Both the position numbers and the translations under genes were made by a program. Below are positions 19,420-28,635 of a stretch of DNA of 64,000 nucleotides, in pieces. The number at the start of each line of letters is the position of its first letter. The first letter of the stretch is position 1. The stretch comes from Verrucomicrobiota bacterium (GTDB taxonomy: Bacteria; Verrucomicrobiota; Verrucomicrobiia; Limisphaerales; JAHDYP01): assembly GCA_023383055.1 (NCBI GenBank), contig JAHDYP010000004.1, positions 39,721 through 103,720 on the forward strand. The letters run 5' to 3'. The notes under the pieces were generated by a model, which searched no databases, was not told the origin of the DNA, and saw only the letters and a program-made list of their open reading frames with translations.

Positions 19420-19755
19420 ATGTCGTCTGACGAGATCATGACGCTGGAAGAGGTGGCTCGGTACTTGAAGCTGAAGCCGCAGACCGTTTACAAGTGGGCC
19501 CAGGAAGGACAGATTCCGGGGGCTAAACTCGGCAAGGAATGGCGCTTCCGCCGCGGTATTCTGGATGAATGGATCGATTCCTCGATCATCCTGTCCAGGG
19601 GCGGAATGGATCTGCTCGTCCGCAGCGGCCAGGCGGCCATTCAGAACAAGGGGCTCACGGCGGACGAACTGGAGCGACTGCTCAACGAGTCGATGGACCC
19701 GCCGTCGACAGGCTCGGGAGTTGCCACCCCGCCGCCCACCCCCTCGTCACCATGA
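19420..19755 (+). CDS. Excisionase/MerR-like helix-turn-helix DNA-binding protein
   Basis: MTLEEVARYLKLKPQTVYKWAQEGQIPGAKLGKEWRFRRGILDEWI. Confidence 0.88.
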   Translation: MSSDEIMTLEEVARYLKLKPQTVYKWAQEGQIPGAKLGKEWRFRRGILDEWIDSSIILSRGGMDLLVRSGQAAIQNKGLTADELERLLNESMDPPSTGSGVATPPPTPSSP

Positions 19756-20162
19756 GCGAGGGCGAAACGCACCCGTCAACTGACCAGCCCAGGGTGGTGC
19801 TGGCACCGGAGGTCGTGGGTGGGCTCTGGCTGGACGCGGCCTGCGCCGCGCTGTTCGAGGCCTGGCGCGATGGACAACTGCGACCGGTGGTGAATCGGGA
19901 TCTGCTGATGCGCTACGCCCGGCTCTGGCGCGTGCTGGGTCTGCCGGCCGTCCAGGTTCGGCGCTGGTCGTGGTGGTTCACCTCCCCTGCCACGGCCTGG
20001 TTCCTCCCGGACGATCGGTCAGCAAGTTCGAACGTGATCGAGTGCTGCGCGAACCTGGCGATCCTGAGCGGTGCCGCCTGTGCGATTCATCGAGGCATCG
20101 TCCCGGCGCCGGAAGGCGCGGTCCGCTGGCTGACCGCCTCCGACTTTCTGCGTCCCAATTAG
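19752..20162 (+). CDS. Hypothetical protein, possible catalytically degenerate PIN-like domain, ATGA-overlapped with the HTH gene
   Basis: PRVVLAPEVVGGLWLDAACAALFEAWRDGQLRPVVNRDLLMRYARLWRVLGLP resembles RVVLDTNVLVSALL...W.DG...LV.S..LL.E...VL of PIN_3-type toxins with the acidic residues missing. Confidence 0.5.
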   Translation: MSEGETHPSTDQPRVVLAPEVVGGLWLDAACAALFEAWRDGQLRPVVNRDLLMRYARLWRVLGLPAVQVRRWSWWFTSPATAWFLPDDRSASSNVIECCANLAILSGAACAIHRGIVPAPEGAVRWLTASDFLRPN

Positions 20163-20211
20163 CTCTTGAATTGCCCGGGAACTTGGGGCGAGATTAGCCG
20201 GCATCGTTTCT

Positions 20212-20679
20212 ATGAACTTAGCGGACATCCTCAGCCCGGCGCAGATTATCTCCGAAATGCGGGCCACCGATCGCTGGGAGGCCATCGAGGAATTGATCGA
20301 TCGGCTGGTCGAGATCGGCAAGATCCGGAGCGAAGATCGCGAATCCATTTCCGCCGTGGTCCGGAAGCGGGAGACCTCGATGAGCACGGGCATTGGGTTT
20401 GGCATTGGGATTCCGCATGCGTCGACCGATCTGATCCACGAGGTGGTGGGGGCATTCGGCCGGTCCACCAAGGGGACCAATTTCGATGCGCTGGACAATC
20501 AACCGGTGAAGCTGATCATGTTGTTCCTGGTTCCGCAGGGGCAGTTCCAGAAGCACCTGCATACCCTGGCCAACATCGCCAAGCTTTTGCATCAGACTGA
20601 GTTTCGACAGTCCCTGGAACACGCGCCCGACGCCCAGACGATGTTCGATATCATCAGCACCTTTGGCGGCCATAAATAG
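20212..20679 (+). CDS. PTS EIIA-Ntr-like protein (fructose/nitrogen type IIA domain)
   Basis: IGFGIGIPHASTDLIHEVVGAFGRSTKGTNFDALDNQPVKLIMLFLVP; IPHA active-site His. Confidence 0.88.
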   Translation: MNLADILSPAQIISEMRATDRWEAIEELIDRLVEIGKIRSEDRESISAVVRKRETSMSTGIGFGIGIPHASTDLIHEVVGAFGRSTKGTNFDALDNQPVKLIMLFLVPQGQFQKHLHTLANIAKLLHQTEFRQSLEHAPDAQTMFDIISTFGGHK

Positions 20680-20723
20680 TATGGGCTTACCGGGCCCGCA
20701 CCGCATTTCCTCCTGATCCTGCC

Positions 20724-22448
20724 GTGCTCCATCGTTTCATTGAAAACCGCGTGCGACAGGCCCTGACCCGGGTGCTGCCAGATGCCGATCCCGGCACAGT
20801 CCAGGTTCAACCCTGCCCCGATCCCCGTTTCGGCGATTACCAGGTCAACGCCATGATGGCGCTGGCCAAAGCCCGCAAACTCAACCCGCGGCAACTGGCG
20901 ACGGATCTTCTGAGCCACCTCGACGTGGCCGACGGGTGCGAACCGCCGACGGTGGCGGGCGCCGGTTTTCTCAACTTCCGGCTTAAACCCGCCGCCATTG
21001 CCGGAGTGCTCGAGGCGGCCGCGCGGGGCGAGCACCTGTTCTTCGTGCCGGCCGAAAAGCCGCGCGTGATCGTGGTCGATTTCAGCTCGCCGAATGTGGC
21101 CAAGGCCATGCATGTCGGCCATATCCGCTCCACGATCCTGGGCGATTCGTTGGCGCGGATCTTTCGATTGCTCGGTCACCGGGTGATCACGGACAATCAC
21201 ATCGGGGATTGGGGCACCCAGTTCGGCAAGCTGCTGGTTGGCTGGAAACAGCATCTCGACCGGTCGGCGCTCGAGCGGGATTCGCTCGCCGAGATGGAAC
21301 GGCTCTACCGGCTGATCAACGCCGAGTGCGAAAAGAACCCCGCGCTCCTCGATCTTGCCCGCCAGGAACTGCTCAAATTGCAGCAGGGCGACCCCGAGAA
21401 CCGCTCGATCTGGCAGGAAATGATCGATGATTCCCGGCACCAGTTCGACACGATCTACGACCGGCTCGGGGTCCGCTTCGATCAGACTCTCGGCGAGAGC
21501 TTCTACAACCCAAGGCTCAATGCCTTGATCGACGAATTGAACCGCCGGGGCATCGCCGAGGAAAGCGACGGCGCTCGCGTCGTCTTTTTCCCCGACCACC
21601 CCGAGCTGAAGCAGCACCCGGCCATCGTGCTCAAGCGCGACGGGGCCGCCAATTACACCACCACCGATCTCGCCACGCTCGCGCACCGGCTCGAGACCTG
21701 GCAGCCGAACGAGATTGTTTACGTCACCGATGGCCGGCAGCAGCTGCATTTCAAGCAGCTCTTCGCTGTCTTCCGTCGCTGGCAGCCGGAAGCGCGGGTC
21801 ACCCTGGCCCATGTCTGGTTCGGCTCGATTCTCGGCGAGGATGGCAAGCCGTTCAAAACCCGGTCCGGCGAGGTCATCCGGTTGTCCGACCTCCTGGATG
21901 AGGCGGAGGACCGCGCGTTCAAGGTGGTATCGGAGAAGAACCCGGACCTGGCGGAGGCGGTGCGGCGTGAGATTGCGAGGACGGTCGGCCTGGGAGCCTT
22001 GAAATACGCGGATCTGCTCCCCAACCGGCAGGGCGACTACGTGTTCAGCTGGGACCGGATGCTGGCCTTGAACGGTAACACCGCGCCTTACCTGCAGTAC
22101 GCCTACACCCGCATCCGCAGCATCTTCCGCAAGAGCGGCTTTACCCCCGAACAACTGGCCGCGGCCCCGGCCTTTGTGCTGGCCGAGTCCGACGAGCTCG
22201 CCCTGGCCAAACAGCTGTTGAATTTCGGGCTGGTGCTCGAAGGCGCCGCGCGTGAATACCGCCCCAATTTCCTCTGCAATTACCTGTACGACCTGGCCGG
22301 TCTGTTTGCCCGCTTCTACGAAAACTGCCCCGTATTGAAAGCGGAAGAACCGGCGCGCTCGACCCGTCTCGCCCTTTGCGAGCTGACGGCCCGGGTATTG
22401 CGGGAGGGCCTCGACACCCTGGGCATCGAAACCCCTGAACAGATGTAA
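20724..22448 (+). CDS. argS: Arginyl-tRNA synthetase
   Basis: VVDFSSPNVAKAMHVGHIRSTILGDSLARIFRLLGHRVITDNHIGDWGTQFGKL; C-terminal anticodon-binding DALR-like domain. Confidence 0.97.
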   Translation: MLHRFIENRVRQALTRVLPDADPGTVQVQPCPDPRFGDYQVNAMMALAKARKLNPRQLATDLLSHLDVADGCEPPTVAGAGFLNFRLKPAAIAGVLEAAARGEHLFFVPAEKPRVIVVDFSSPNVAKAMHVGHIRSTILGDSLARIFRLLGHRVITDNHIGDWGTQFGKLLVGWKQHLDRSALERDSLAEMERLYRLINAECEKNPALLDLARQELLKLQQGDPENRSIWQEMIDDSRHQFDTIYDRLGVRFDQTLGESFYNPRLNALIDELNRRGIAEESDGARVVFFPDHPELKQHPAIVLKRDGAANYTTTDLATLAHRLETWQPNEIVYVTDGRQQLHFKQLFAVFRRWQPEARVTLAHVWFGSILGEDGKPFKTRSGEVIRLSDLLDEAEDRAFKVVSEKNPDLAEAVRREIARTVGLGALKYADLLPNRQGDYVFSWDRMLALNGNTAPYLQYAYTRIRSIFRKSGFTPEQLAAAPAFVLAESDELALAKQLLNFGLVLEGAAREYRPNFLCNYLYDLAGLFARFYENCPVLKAEEPARSTRLALCELTARVLREGLDTLGIETPEQM

Positions 22449-22478
22449 ACTGGCGCGATCCGTGCCCTTCGAGCAGAT

Positions 22479-22904
22479 ATGCGAACCGAGGCAATCCCAG
22501 CAGACCCGCACGTCGAGCTTTCGAAGCTGAATCGCTGGCTCGTTGCCATAGGTCTCTTCGCCATGATCGGGCTGTCGATCGGTTGTCAGACCCGACAACC
22601 GGTGTCGGAGATCCCCCCGGCGGCCATCGAACCCGCTTTGGTGCCGGCGCCCACGGAGTTGACCACGGAGTTGACCACGGAGTTGATCGTGCTTCCCACC
22701 CGCGTGACCACGAACGAACTCCACCACGTCACTTACACGTTCGAATTGCCGCGCCCCTCCGCACGCGGTTATGTCATCCAGGAATCCCTGGACGGCGTAA
22801 ACTGGACCGAACTCGGCCGGTCCACGGCCACCCATTTCACCCGGATCACCTTCAAAGACTCCACACCCTCCAGCGGCAAACAATACCGTGTAAGCCTGCC
22901 GTAG
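22479..22904 (+). CDS. Small putative exported/lipoprotein
   Basis: RWLVAIGLFAMIGLSIGCQTRQPV lipobox-like; internal ELTTELTTELIV from a 12-bp tandem repeat. Confidence 0.55.
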   Translation: MRTEAIPADPHVELSKLNRWLVAIGLFAMIGLSIGCQTRQPVSEIPPAAIEPALVPAPTELTTELTTELIVLPTRVTTNELHHVTYTFELPRPSARGYVIQESLDGVNWTELGRSTATHFTRITFKDSTPSSGKQYRVSLP

Positions 22905-22950
22905 GGCGGGTTCCAATCCGTGCCGCCTTCAGCCGGCGCATCCGGCCCAC

Positions 22951-23601
22951 TCAGGGGGATTTCTCGTGCGCAGGGCGCAGCCGCTTGAACCAGGGTGGCA
23001 GCAGCATCCCGGTTCGGGCGAGGTACGCCCGGTAGCTTTCGCCGTGGCTTTCGAGCAGATGAAGCTCCTCGTCCCTGGCCTTGATCACTACGCAGACCAG
23101 GTGCAGAGCCCATAGCCCGAGCGGCAATCCGGCCGGGAGCAGGATCGCCACGGCGGCCAGCATCACCATCTGGAAGAGATAAATTGGATGCCGCACCACG
23201 CGATAGGGCCCACCCGTCACCAGCGTGCCTTTCCGACGACGATCGACCCCAATCCGCCAGTGTTCGCCCATCGCCGCATAGCACCAGAGCGTTCCCGCAT
23301 AACCCGCGATCATCAGCCACACCCCGGCCACCATCCCACCCGGCCCCAGCAGCATGGCAACCGGTCGCACCCACGGGGACTCCGCTTCGGGTCGTGCGAG
23401 CAGCGGCAGGGCGATCCATCCGGCCACGACCAGGAACCAGCCGAGATATAGCAACCGTTCCTTCAGCCCCCGCGGCTTGAGATTCGGCGAGCGGCCGATG
23501 CGTTTGCGCACGCGCCGGGCTTGGATCCAAACCCCGCCCCAGTAAACCAGGGCCGAACCGAGCACAACCGCCCGCCGGATGAAGAGTTCGTCAAGGGTCA
23601 T
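22951..23601 (-). CDS. Isoprenylcysteine carboxyl methyltransferase (ICMT)-like membrane protein
   Basis: TLVTGGPYRVVRHPIYLFQMVMLAAVAILLP; KARDEELHLLESHGESYRAYLARTGMLLP. Confidence 0.8.
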   Translation of the reverse strand: MTLDELFIRRAVVLGSALVYWGGVWIQARRVRKRIGRSPNLKPRGLKERLLYLGWFLVVAGWIALPLLARPEAESPWVRPVAMLLGPGGMVAGVWLMIAGYAGTLWCYAAMGEHWRIGVDRRRKGTLVTGGPYRVVRHPIYLFQMVMLAAVAILLPAGLPLGLWALHLVCVVIKARDEELHLLESHGESYRAYLARTGMLLPPWFKRLRPAHEKSP

Positions 23602-24655
23602 GGCGCTGGTCCCGCTCGGCACGGATGACCCGTTGCAGCTCGAGCACCCAATGTTTCTTGATGTCGTGCCAGACATCGGCGGCCCAGAGGATATGCGAGC
23701 TCTTGGACTGGAATTTCACGTCCAGGCGGGGCCGGTTGGTGGGCTGGTAGGCATTGATCCAGTCCACCAGCTCGCGGCTCTCCAGGAGGTGATCGCTCAC
23801 CGGCACGGTCCCGTGAGGGTACCCGGCAGGCAACCGCACATTGCGAACCCTCGCCTCGCCCGTCGCATAATAAATATTCGCAGGGCCGAACCCGAGGAAA
23901 TCGCCGCCGAGGTGATCCAGCGGGATGAAATAGCCCGTGAAAGCGTTCGCCGAGTCCGGGATGTCGCGCAAACGCCCGGTCAAGGTCCACGTGTTCGGCA
24001 AAACCCGGGTCAATCCCCCGGCGCCCAGAGCCACCGCATAGGAAAGTTCGAGGCCGACCACCGGGCGTTCCGCGCCGGTGATGGGATCGATGATGGCGCA
24101 ACGGCCCTCGGCCCGGCGGGTCAGCGGATTCCAAACCGGGATCTCCGGCGCGAGGTTTCCGGCCAACTGATGAAGCACGCGGACGGTTTGGAACCCACCC
24201 AGACTGTGGCCGATCATCATGGGCCGCAGTCCTTCCCGCTCGTAATACCACGCAACCGCGCCAACGATCTTCTTGCTGCCCAGGTAACCGCTGAACGAGT
24301 AGGTGCCATCCCGCGGATTCCGGATGCGCTCCGGCGGATAGCCCATCCCCTCGAGAAACCGCCCGAACGACGCCATGTACTTGTAAACAGGCCAGCGGCC
24401 GCCATGGAGATTGATGATCCGCGGCGCCGAAGCTTGCGCGAGCACTTCGCGAACATCCGTTTCCGTAACGTTCTCGGGATCGAGTCCGAGGATCCGGTCC
24501 TCGACAGCTCTGGAAATCCCCAGCCCGGGATACCTGTCCGGACCTCGATATTGATGCGCGTAAAAAGGGAGGTAATCGACGCGGTCCGACGTGACGCAGC
24601 CGCCCAGCAGCAAACCGCCGGCGACCAGAAGCACTGCCGACCAACCGGGCCTCAC
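23591..24655 (-). CDS. Lipoprotein alpha/beta-hydrolase-like protein
   Basis: Lipobox LLLGGCVTS; nucleophile elbow GHSLGG in MMIGHSLGGFQTVRVLHQL. Confidence 0.7.
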   Translation of the reverse strand: MRPGWSAVLLVAGGLLLGGCVTSDRVDYLPFYAHQYRGPDRYPGLGISRAVEDRILGLDPENVTETDVREVLAQASAPRIINLHGGRWPVYKYMASFGRFLEGMGYPPERIRNPRDGTYSFSGYLGSKKIVGAVAWYYEREGLRPMMIGHSLGGFQTVRVLHQLAGNLAPEIPVWNPLTRRAEGRCAIIDPITGAERPVVGLELSYAVALGAGGLTRVLPNTWTLTGRLRDIPDSANAFTGYFIPLDHLGGDFLGFGPANIYYATGEARVRNVRLPAGYPHGTVPVSDHLLESRELVDWINAYQPTNRPRLDVKFQSKSSHILWAADVWHDIKKHWVLELQRVIRAERDQRHDP

Positions 24656-25971
24656 GCGCCGCCCTCCAACCGTTTGAGCTCCGCGTCGAACCGCGCCTGG
24701 AATTCATCCATCCCGGCCGGGGTAAACACGCCGGCACGGCAGGAAAGGGCGCAGGTCATCCCGCGGTTGTAGGTGGTGGCCGACAGCACCAGCGGAGTGG
24801 CGGGGCCCGTGGACACCGCGCGGAAGTAGTCCGCCGGCCGTGCCGTGTTCCCCGGCTGCCAGTATGGGTCCAGGCTCATGTTCGATATCCCGCCCGCGAG
24901 CGGGTGGTGTTTGTGATAAAACTGTTTCCGCCGCCGCGTCGAGCAAAGATTGAAAACGCGCCCGGCGAAGGCCAACTCCAGCGGTGTCGCCAGATAAAGC
25001 TTCCGCCGCTTGATGCGGCCGGTCTGGCCGCGAAGATCCGTCGCCAGCGCCCGCAGATCGACCCCTTCCGGCACCGCGTGGCTCACCACAAACGAACCGA
25101 GATACAGGCCGAAGGTTCGCTCGCGGTCGATGCCGCATTCCCCGCGGACGTTCACGATCGATCCGAGGGCGATATTCCGCCGGCGAGCCTTGGCCCCGCG
25201 CCGCGGCGCCAGCGGTGCCAGCGCCCGCAGCAGCAGCGCCAGCAACAGATCATGAACCGTCACGCCCCAGCCCTTCGCCGTGACCAGCAGCGCCTCCAGC
25301 GTCCCGCTGCCCACCCGCATCAACCGAACCCGGTTCCGCAGGTCATCGGCGTCACGCAAATGCAGCCGCACCGCACGCCGCATCGTCCGGAGCTCGAACG
25401 GGATTGCCGCCAGCTTGCGCATGAACAGTCCGGGCCGGTATTGCCACCAGCGGTCGTGCCGACGCGGATGACAGTCGAACGGCGGAGTTGGATAAGCCTC
25501 GCCCGCGCCCGCGTAACCGGCCACAATGCCGCGCAACAACAGAATCATCGATTCCGCGTCGGCTGCGGCATGGAAATACGCCGCCCCAAGGCTGAAGGCA
25601 TCCCGTTCCGGCAGGACGAAAAACCGGACCGGGCAAAAAGGTCTGTCGATCCGGAACGGCGTATTGAGCTCATGCTCGAGCTGAGCCACGCAGGCTGTCC
25701 CGCCCCCGCCCGCGCCGATTTCGTCCGCACCACGAATCTCGATCGGAACGCCGGCCGGCCGGTATTGATAAGTCCCGCGCCGGCGATCCAAGGTCAGGTG
25801 ACCTATTCCCCTTTGGGCCAACGAACCTTCGATGACCCGCCGGAGCCGGTCCATTTCCAGCGGCAGGGCGAAGCGCACCACGTGCACCGCGTTGTAGGGC
25901 TGCAGTTCGTTCCACTGCAGCATCGCCCGCTGGAAGATGTTCAGGTGGCCCGGCATTTCGGCGGACAGCAC
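24652..25971 (-). CDS. Standalone condensation-domain-like acyltransferase (NRPS-C / WES/DGAT / alcohol acetyltransferase superfamily)
   Basis: MPGHLNIFQRAMLQWNELQPYNAVHVVRFALPLEMDRLRRVIEGSLAQRG; HAAADAESM in place of HHxxxDG; ISNMSL near the C-terminus. Confidence 0.65.
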   Translation of the reverse strand: MLSAEMPGHLNIFQRAMLQWNELQPYNAVHVVRFALPLEMDRLRRVIEGSLAQRGIGHLTLDRRRGTYQYRPAGVPIEIRGADEIGAGGGGTACVAQLEHELNTPFRIDRPFCPVRFFVLPERDAFSLGAAYFHAAADAESMILLLRGIVAGYAGAGEAYPTPPFDCHPRRHDRWWQYRPGLFMRKLAAIPFELRTMRRAVRLHLRDADDLRNRVRLMRVGSGTLEALLVTAKGWGVTVHDLLLALLLRALAPLAPRRGAKARRRNIALGSIVNVRGECGIDRERTFGLYLGSFVVSHAVPEGVDLRALATDLRGQTGRIKRRKLYLATPLELAFAGRVFNLCSTRRRKQFYHKHHPLAGGISNMSLDPYWQPGNTARPADYFRAVSTGPATPLVLSATTYNRGMTCALSCRAGVFTPAGMDEFQARFDAELKRLEGGA

Positions 25972-26015
25972 CTTACGGCTTCACTCGCATCATTTACAGG
26001 CGAAATCCGGGCGGA

Positions 26016-26951
26016 TCATGAATTCCGGGCGCGCAGCCGGCTCAGCAGTCCGTGGCGCGGCCCGAAGACGATCGTCAGGGCGAAAAGCAGCCCCGACATC
26101 AGCGCCATCATGCCGGCGGTGTTGGTGCTTTCGTAGCCGAACGCGGCCGGCAGCGCGATGGCCCCAACATGACCCAGCACGGCCGAGACCGCCCCTAACA
26201 GCATCGCCAACCCAATCATGACCGACAGCCGGTCGGTGAGCAAATGCGCCGTTGCGGCGGGCACGATGAGCATGGCCACGACGAGGATGTTGCCGACACT
26301 TTCGAACGCGGCGACGGCGGTGAGGGCGACCAGCGTCATGAGCAGGTAATGCATCAGCCGGGCGTTGATGCCGAGCGTGGTGGCCAGGGCGGGATCGAAC
26401 GAGCTGATCTTGAGCTCCTTGTAGAGCAGCAACACACAGGTGAGGTTCAGCACCAACACCGTGCCGAGGGTCAACACCACCCGCGGGATGTCGTATCCCC
26501 CCACGCGCACCGTATCGAGCGGAGTCAATTCGATCGCGCCATACAGCACGCAGCCCGGATCGAGATCGACATGATCCGCCGCCTGAACGACCAGGAGCAG
26601 GCCCAACGCAAACAAGGCGGTGAACACCACGCCCATGCTGGCGCCTTCATCGACCTTTCCGGCGCCGCGGATCCATTCGGTGAACATGGCGGTCAGCACG
26701 CCGGCGATCGCCGCTCCCATGAACATCGGCAGGCTGGCGCGGCTTCCGGTCATGAGAAAAGCGACTGCCAACCCCGGCAGAACCGCGTGGCTGATGGCAT
26801 CGCCCATCATGCTCATCCGGCGCAGGACGAGAAACGATCCGACCAGCGCGCAAGCCGCGGCGCAAAGCACGCCGGCGACAACGATCCAGCCGTCGAGCGC
26901 GCCGTTCCAGTTGCGCAGGCTCTCGAGCATTCGTTCGAACACGGAGCTCAT
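26016..26951 (-). CDS. Metal (Mn/Zn/Fe) ABC transporter permease
   Basis: SFLVLRRMSMMGDAISHAVLPGLAVAFLMTG; VGNILVVAMLIVPAATAHLLTDRL. Confidence 0.9.
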   Translation of the reverse strand: MSSVFERMLESLRNWNGALDGWIVVAGVLCAAACALVGSFLVLRRMSMMGDAISHAVLPGLAVAFLMTGSRASLPMFMGAAIAGVLTAMFTEWIRGAGKVDEGASMGVVFTALFALGLLLVVQAADHVDLDPGCVLYGAIELTPLDTVRVGGYDIPRVVLTLGTVLVLNLTCVLLLYKELKISSFDPALATTLGINARLMHYLLMTLVALTAVAAFESVGNILVVAMLIVPAATAHLLTDRLSVMIGLAMLLGAVSAVLGHVGAIALPAAFGYESTNTAGMMALMSGLLFALTIVFGPRHGLLSRLRARNS

Positions 26952-28429
26952 TTCGGTTGCGGGATGGGCGCGCCACCGATCAGATGCGGGCTGGCCGGGA
27001 CGGCCGCCGGCGCCCGGTCTTCAGCCAGAAGCAGCTCCAGGGTGTGGATCATTCCCGCACCGAGCACATGCTCGATGGCATCGGCGTCCCGATCCACATG
27101 CGACGGCGCAATATCCGCGTGCGTGATCAGGTACAGCTCCCACAGGCGATGGTTGCGCACCACCCGCGCCGCCAGCGCATACCCATCGGCCGTGAGACAA
27201 ACCCGGTCGCTCGCGTCCACCACCACATGCCCCGCCCGGGCGGCGCGCCGGAGCTCGCGACGCAGTTCACGCGGCGACCAGGAACGCATCCGGAGCAGTT
27301 CACGCGTCGGAATCGGCTTCGAGGCGAGCGCGGTCTCGAGATTCGGCACCACGGCATCGTCTTCCCTCAACTCGTACGCGGCGCGGAGCAGGTGTTGTTG
27401 CCGGACTTTGCGCGAGAGTTCCCGGCGCCGGAGCCACCGGATCACGATGCCCCGGCGGACGCCGAACAACAGGCTCAGGAGGAACAACGCCGCCCCGACG
27501 AGGACGATCATCGCACCGGAGGGCAGGTTCGGAAAGAGCGCGCTGGCGGCGGCCCCCACCGCACAGGCCGCAGCCCCCATCACCGCCGCGAGCAAAGCCA
27601 TCATGCCCAGACGCTCGGTCCAGAATCGCGCCGCGGCCGGCGGAATGATCAGCAAGGCGATGATCAGGATCAGCCCGACGGCCTGAAGCCCGATCACGGT
27701 CACCATCACGACCAATCCCATCATGACGACGTCCAGGACCACCGTTGGCCAGCCCTGGCTCGCGGCGTAATCGGCGTCGAAACAGAGCAGCTTGAACTCC
27801 TTGAAGAACGCGGTGCATACCACCAACACCAGCGCCGCCACCACCGCAATCCGCACCGCGTCGGACGCGATCATCGAGGCCGTCTTGCCGTAAATGAAGG
27901 ACTCGAGCCCGGCCGAGTGGCCCTGACCCATGCGCTGGACCACGCCCAGGATGGCGACACCGGCGCCGAAGAACACGCTCAGCACGATCCCGAGCGCGGC
28001 GTCTTCCTTCAGCCGCGTGAGATTGCGCACGAGCAGAATGACCCCCAACCCCAGCAACCCGCTCACGGTCGCGCCCAGCAACAGCAGCCAGAGCGACTTG
28101 CCGGTGCCGCCCGCCGCCACGGACAACATGAAGGTCAGCCCAATGCCGGGCAGCATCGCATGACTCAGCGCGTCGCCCATGAGCGCGCGCTTGCGCAACA
28201 AAGTGAAACTCCCGATCACCCCCGCCGCCACCCCCAGCAACAGGGTACCCCCCACAACCACCCGGGTGTTGTAATCCTCCAGCAATACCACGCGCCGCCA
28301 TTGCGCCGCCGTGGGCCAGGCATTCGACCGGTCCGTGAGACCGCCCCCCTGGCGCGACACACTCGCCTCGAGGCCGGGCTCGGCCCCGCGCGCGTCGACT
28401 GCAAAACCGAGCCAACAAACCGTCGTCAT
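26948..28429 (-). CDS. Metal ABC transporter permease fused to a C-terminal DtxR/MntR-like winged-helix domain
   Basis: Permease motif GSFTLLRKRALMGDALSHAMLPGIGLTFML; C-terminal LETALASKPIPTRELLRMRSWSPRELRRELRRAARAGHVVVDASDRVCLTADGYALAARVVRNHRLWELYLITHADIAPSHVDRDADAIEHVL; start set at MTTVCWLGF, an alternative GTG at 28639 overlaps the ATPase stop. Confidence 0.85.
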   Translation of the reverse strand: MTTVCWLGFAVDARGAEPGLEASVSRQGGGLTDRSNAWPTAAQWRRVVLLEDYNTRVVVGGTLLLGVAAGVIGSFTLLRKRALMGDALSHAMLPGIGLTFMLSVAAGGTGKSLWLLLLGATVSGLLGLGVILLVRNLTRLKEDAALGIVLSVFFGAGVAILGVVQRMGQGHSAGLESFIYGKTASMIASDAVRIAVVAALVLVVCTAFFKEFKLLCFDADYAASQGWPTVVLDVVMMGLVVMVTVIGLQAVGLILIIALLIIPPAAARFWTERLGMMALLAAVMGAAACAVGAAASALFPNLPSGAMIVLVGAALFLLSLLFGVRRGIVIRWLRRRELSRKVRQQHLLRAAYELREDDAVVPNLETALASKPIPTRELLRMRSWSPRELRRELRRAARAGHVVVDASDRVCLTADGYALAARVVRNHRLWELYLITHADIAPSHVDRDADAIEHVLGAGMIHTLELLLAEDRAPAAVPASPHLIGGAPIPQPK

Positions 28430-28635
28430 AACGAGAATCAGCCACACCCGTGGCGACGCGGGACTGTGTGCGGCGGTTCCACTGCCTTTCCCCTCACCCG
28501 GACCTTTTCCTGCCCTCGATGTCGAGCATGAGGCGCCATTGCCCGACTGGACACCGCGCTGTCCCTCCTCCAATTCCAAACCCCAAAACCCCCAATCCCC
28601 AATCCCCAATTGCCGCCCTCGGTCTGACCCCGCTT

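Noticed and set aside
20592-22916. 774-aa - strand ORF opposite argS
   Set aside because: argS on the + strand has full family motifs; the antisense frame is a GC-bias artefact.
26957-28531. 524-aa + strand ORF
   Set aside because: Antisense to the permease-DtxR fusion; H/Q/R-rich non-protein-like sequence.
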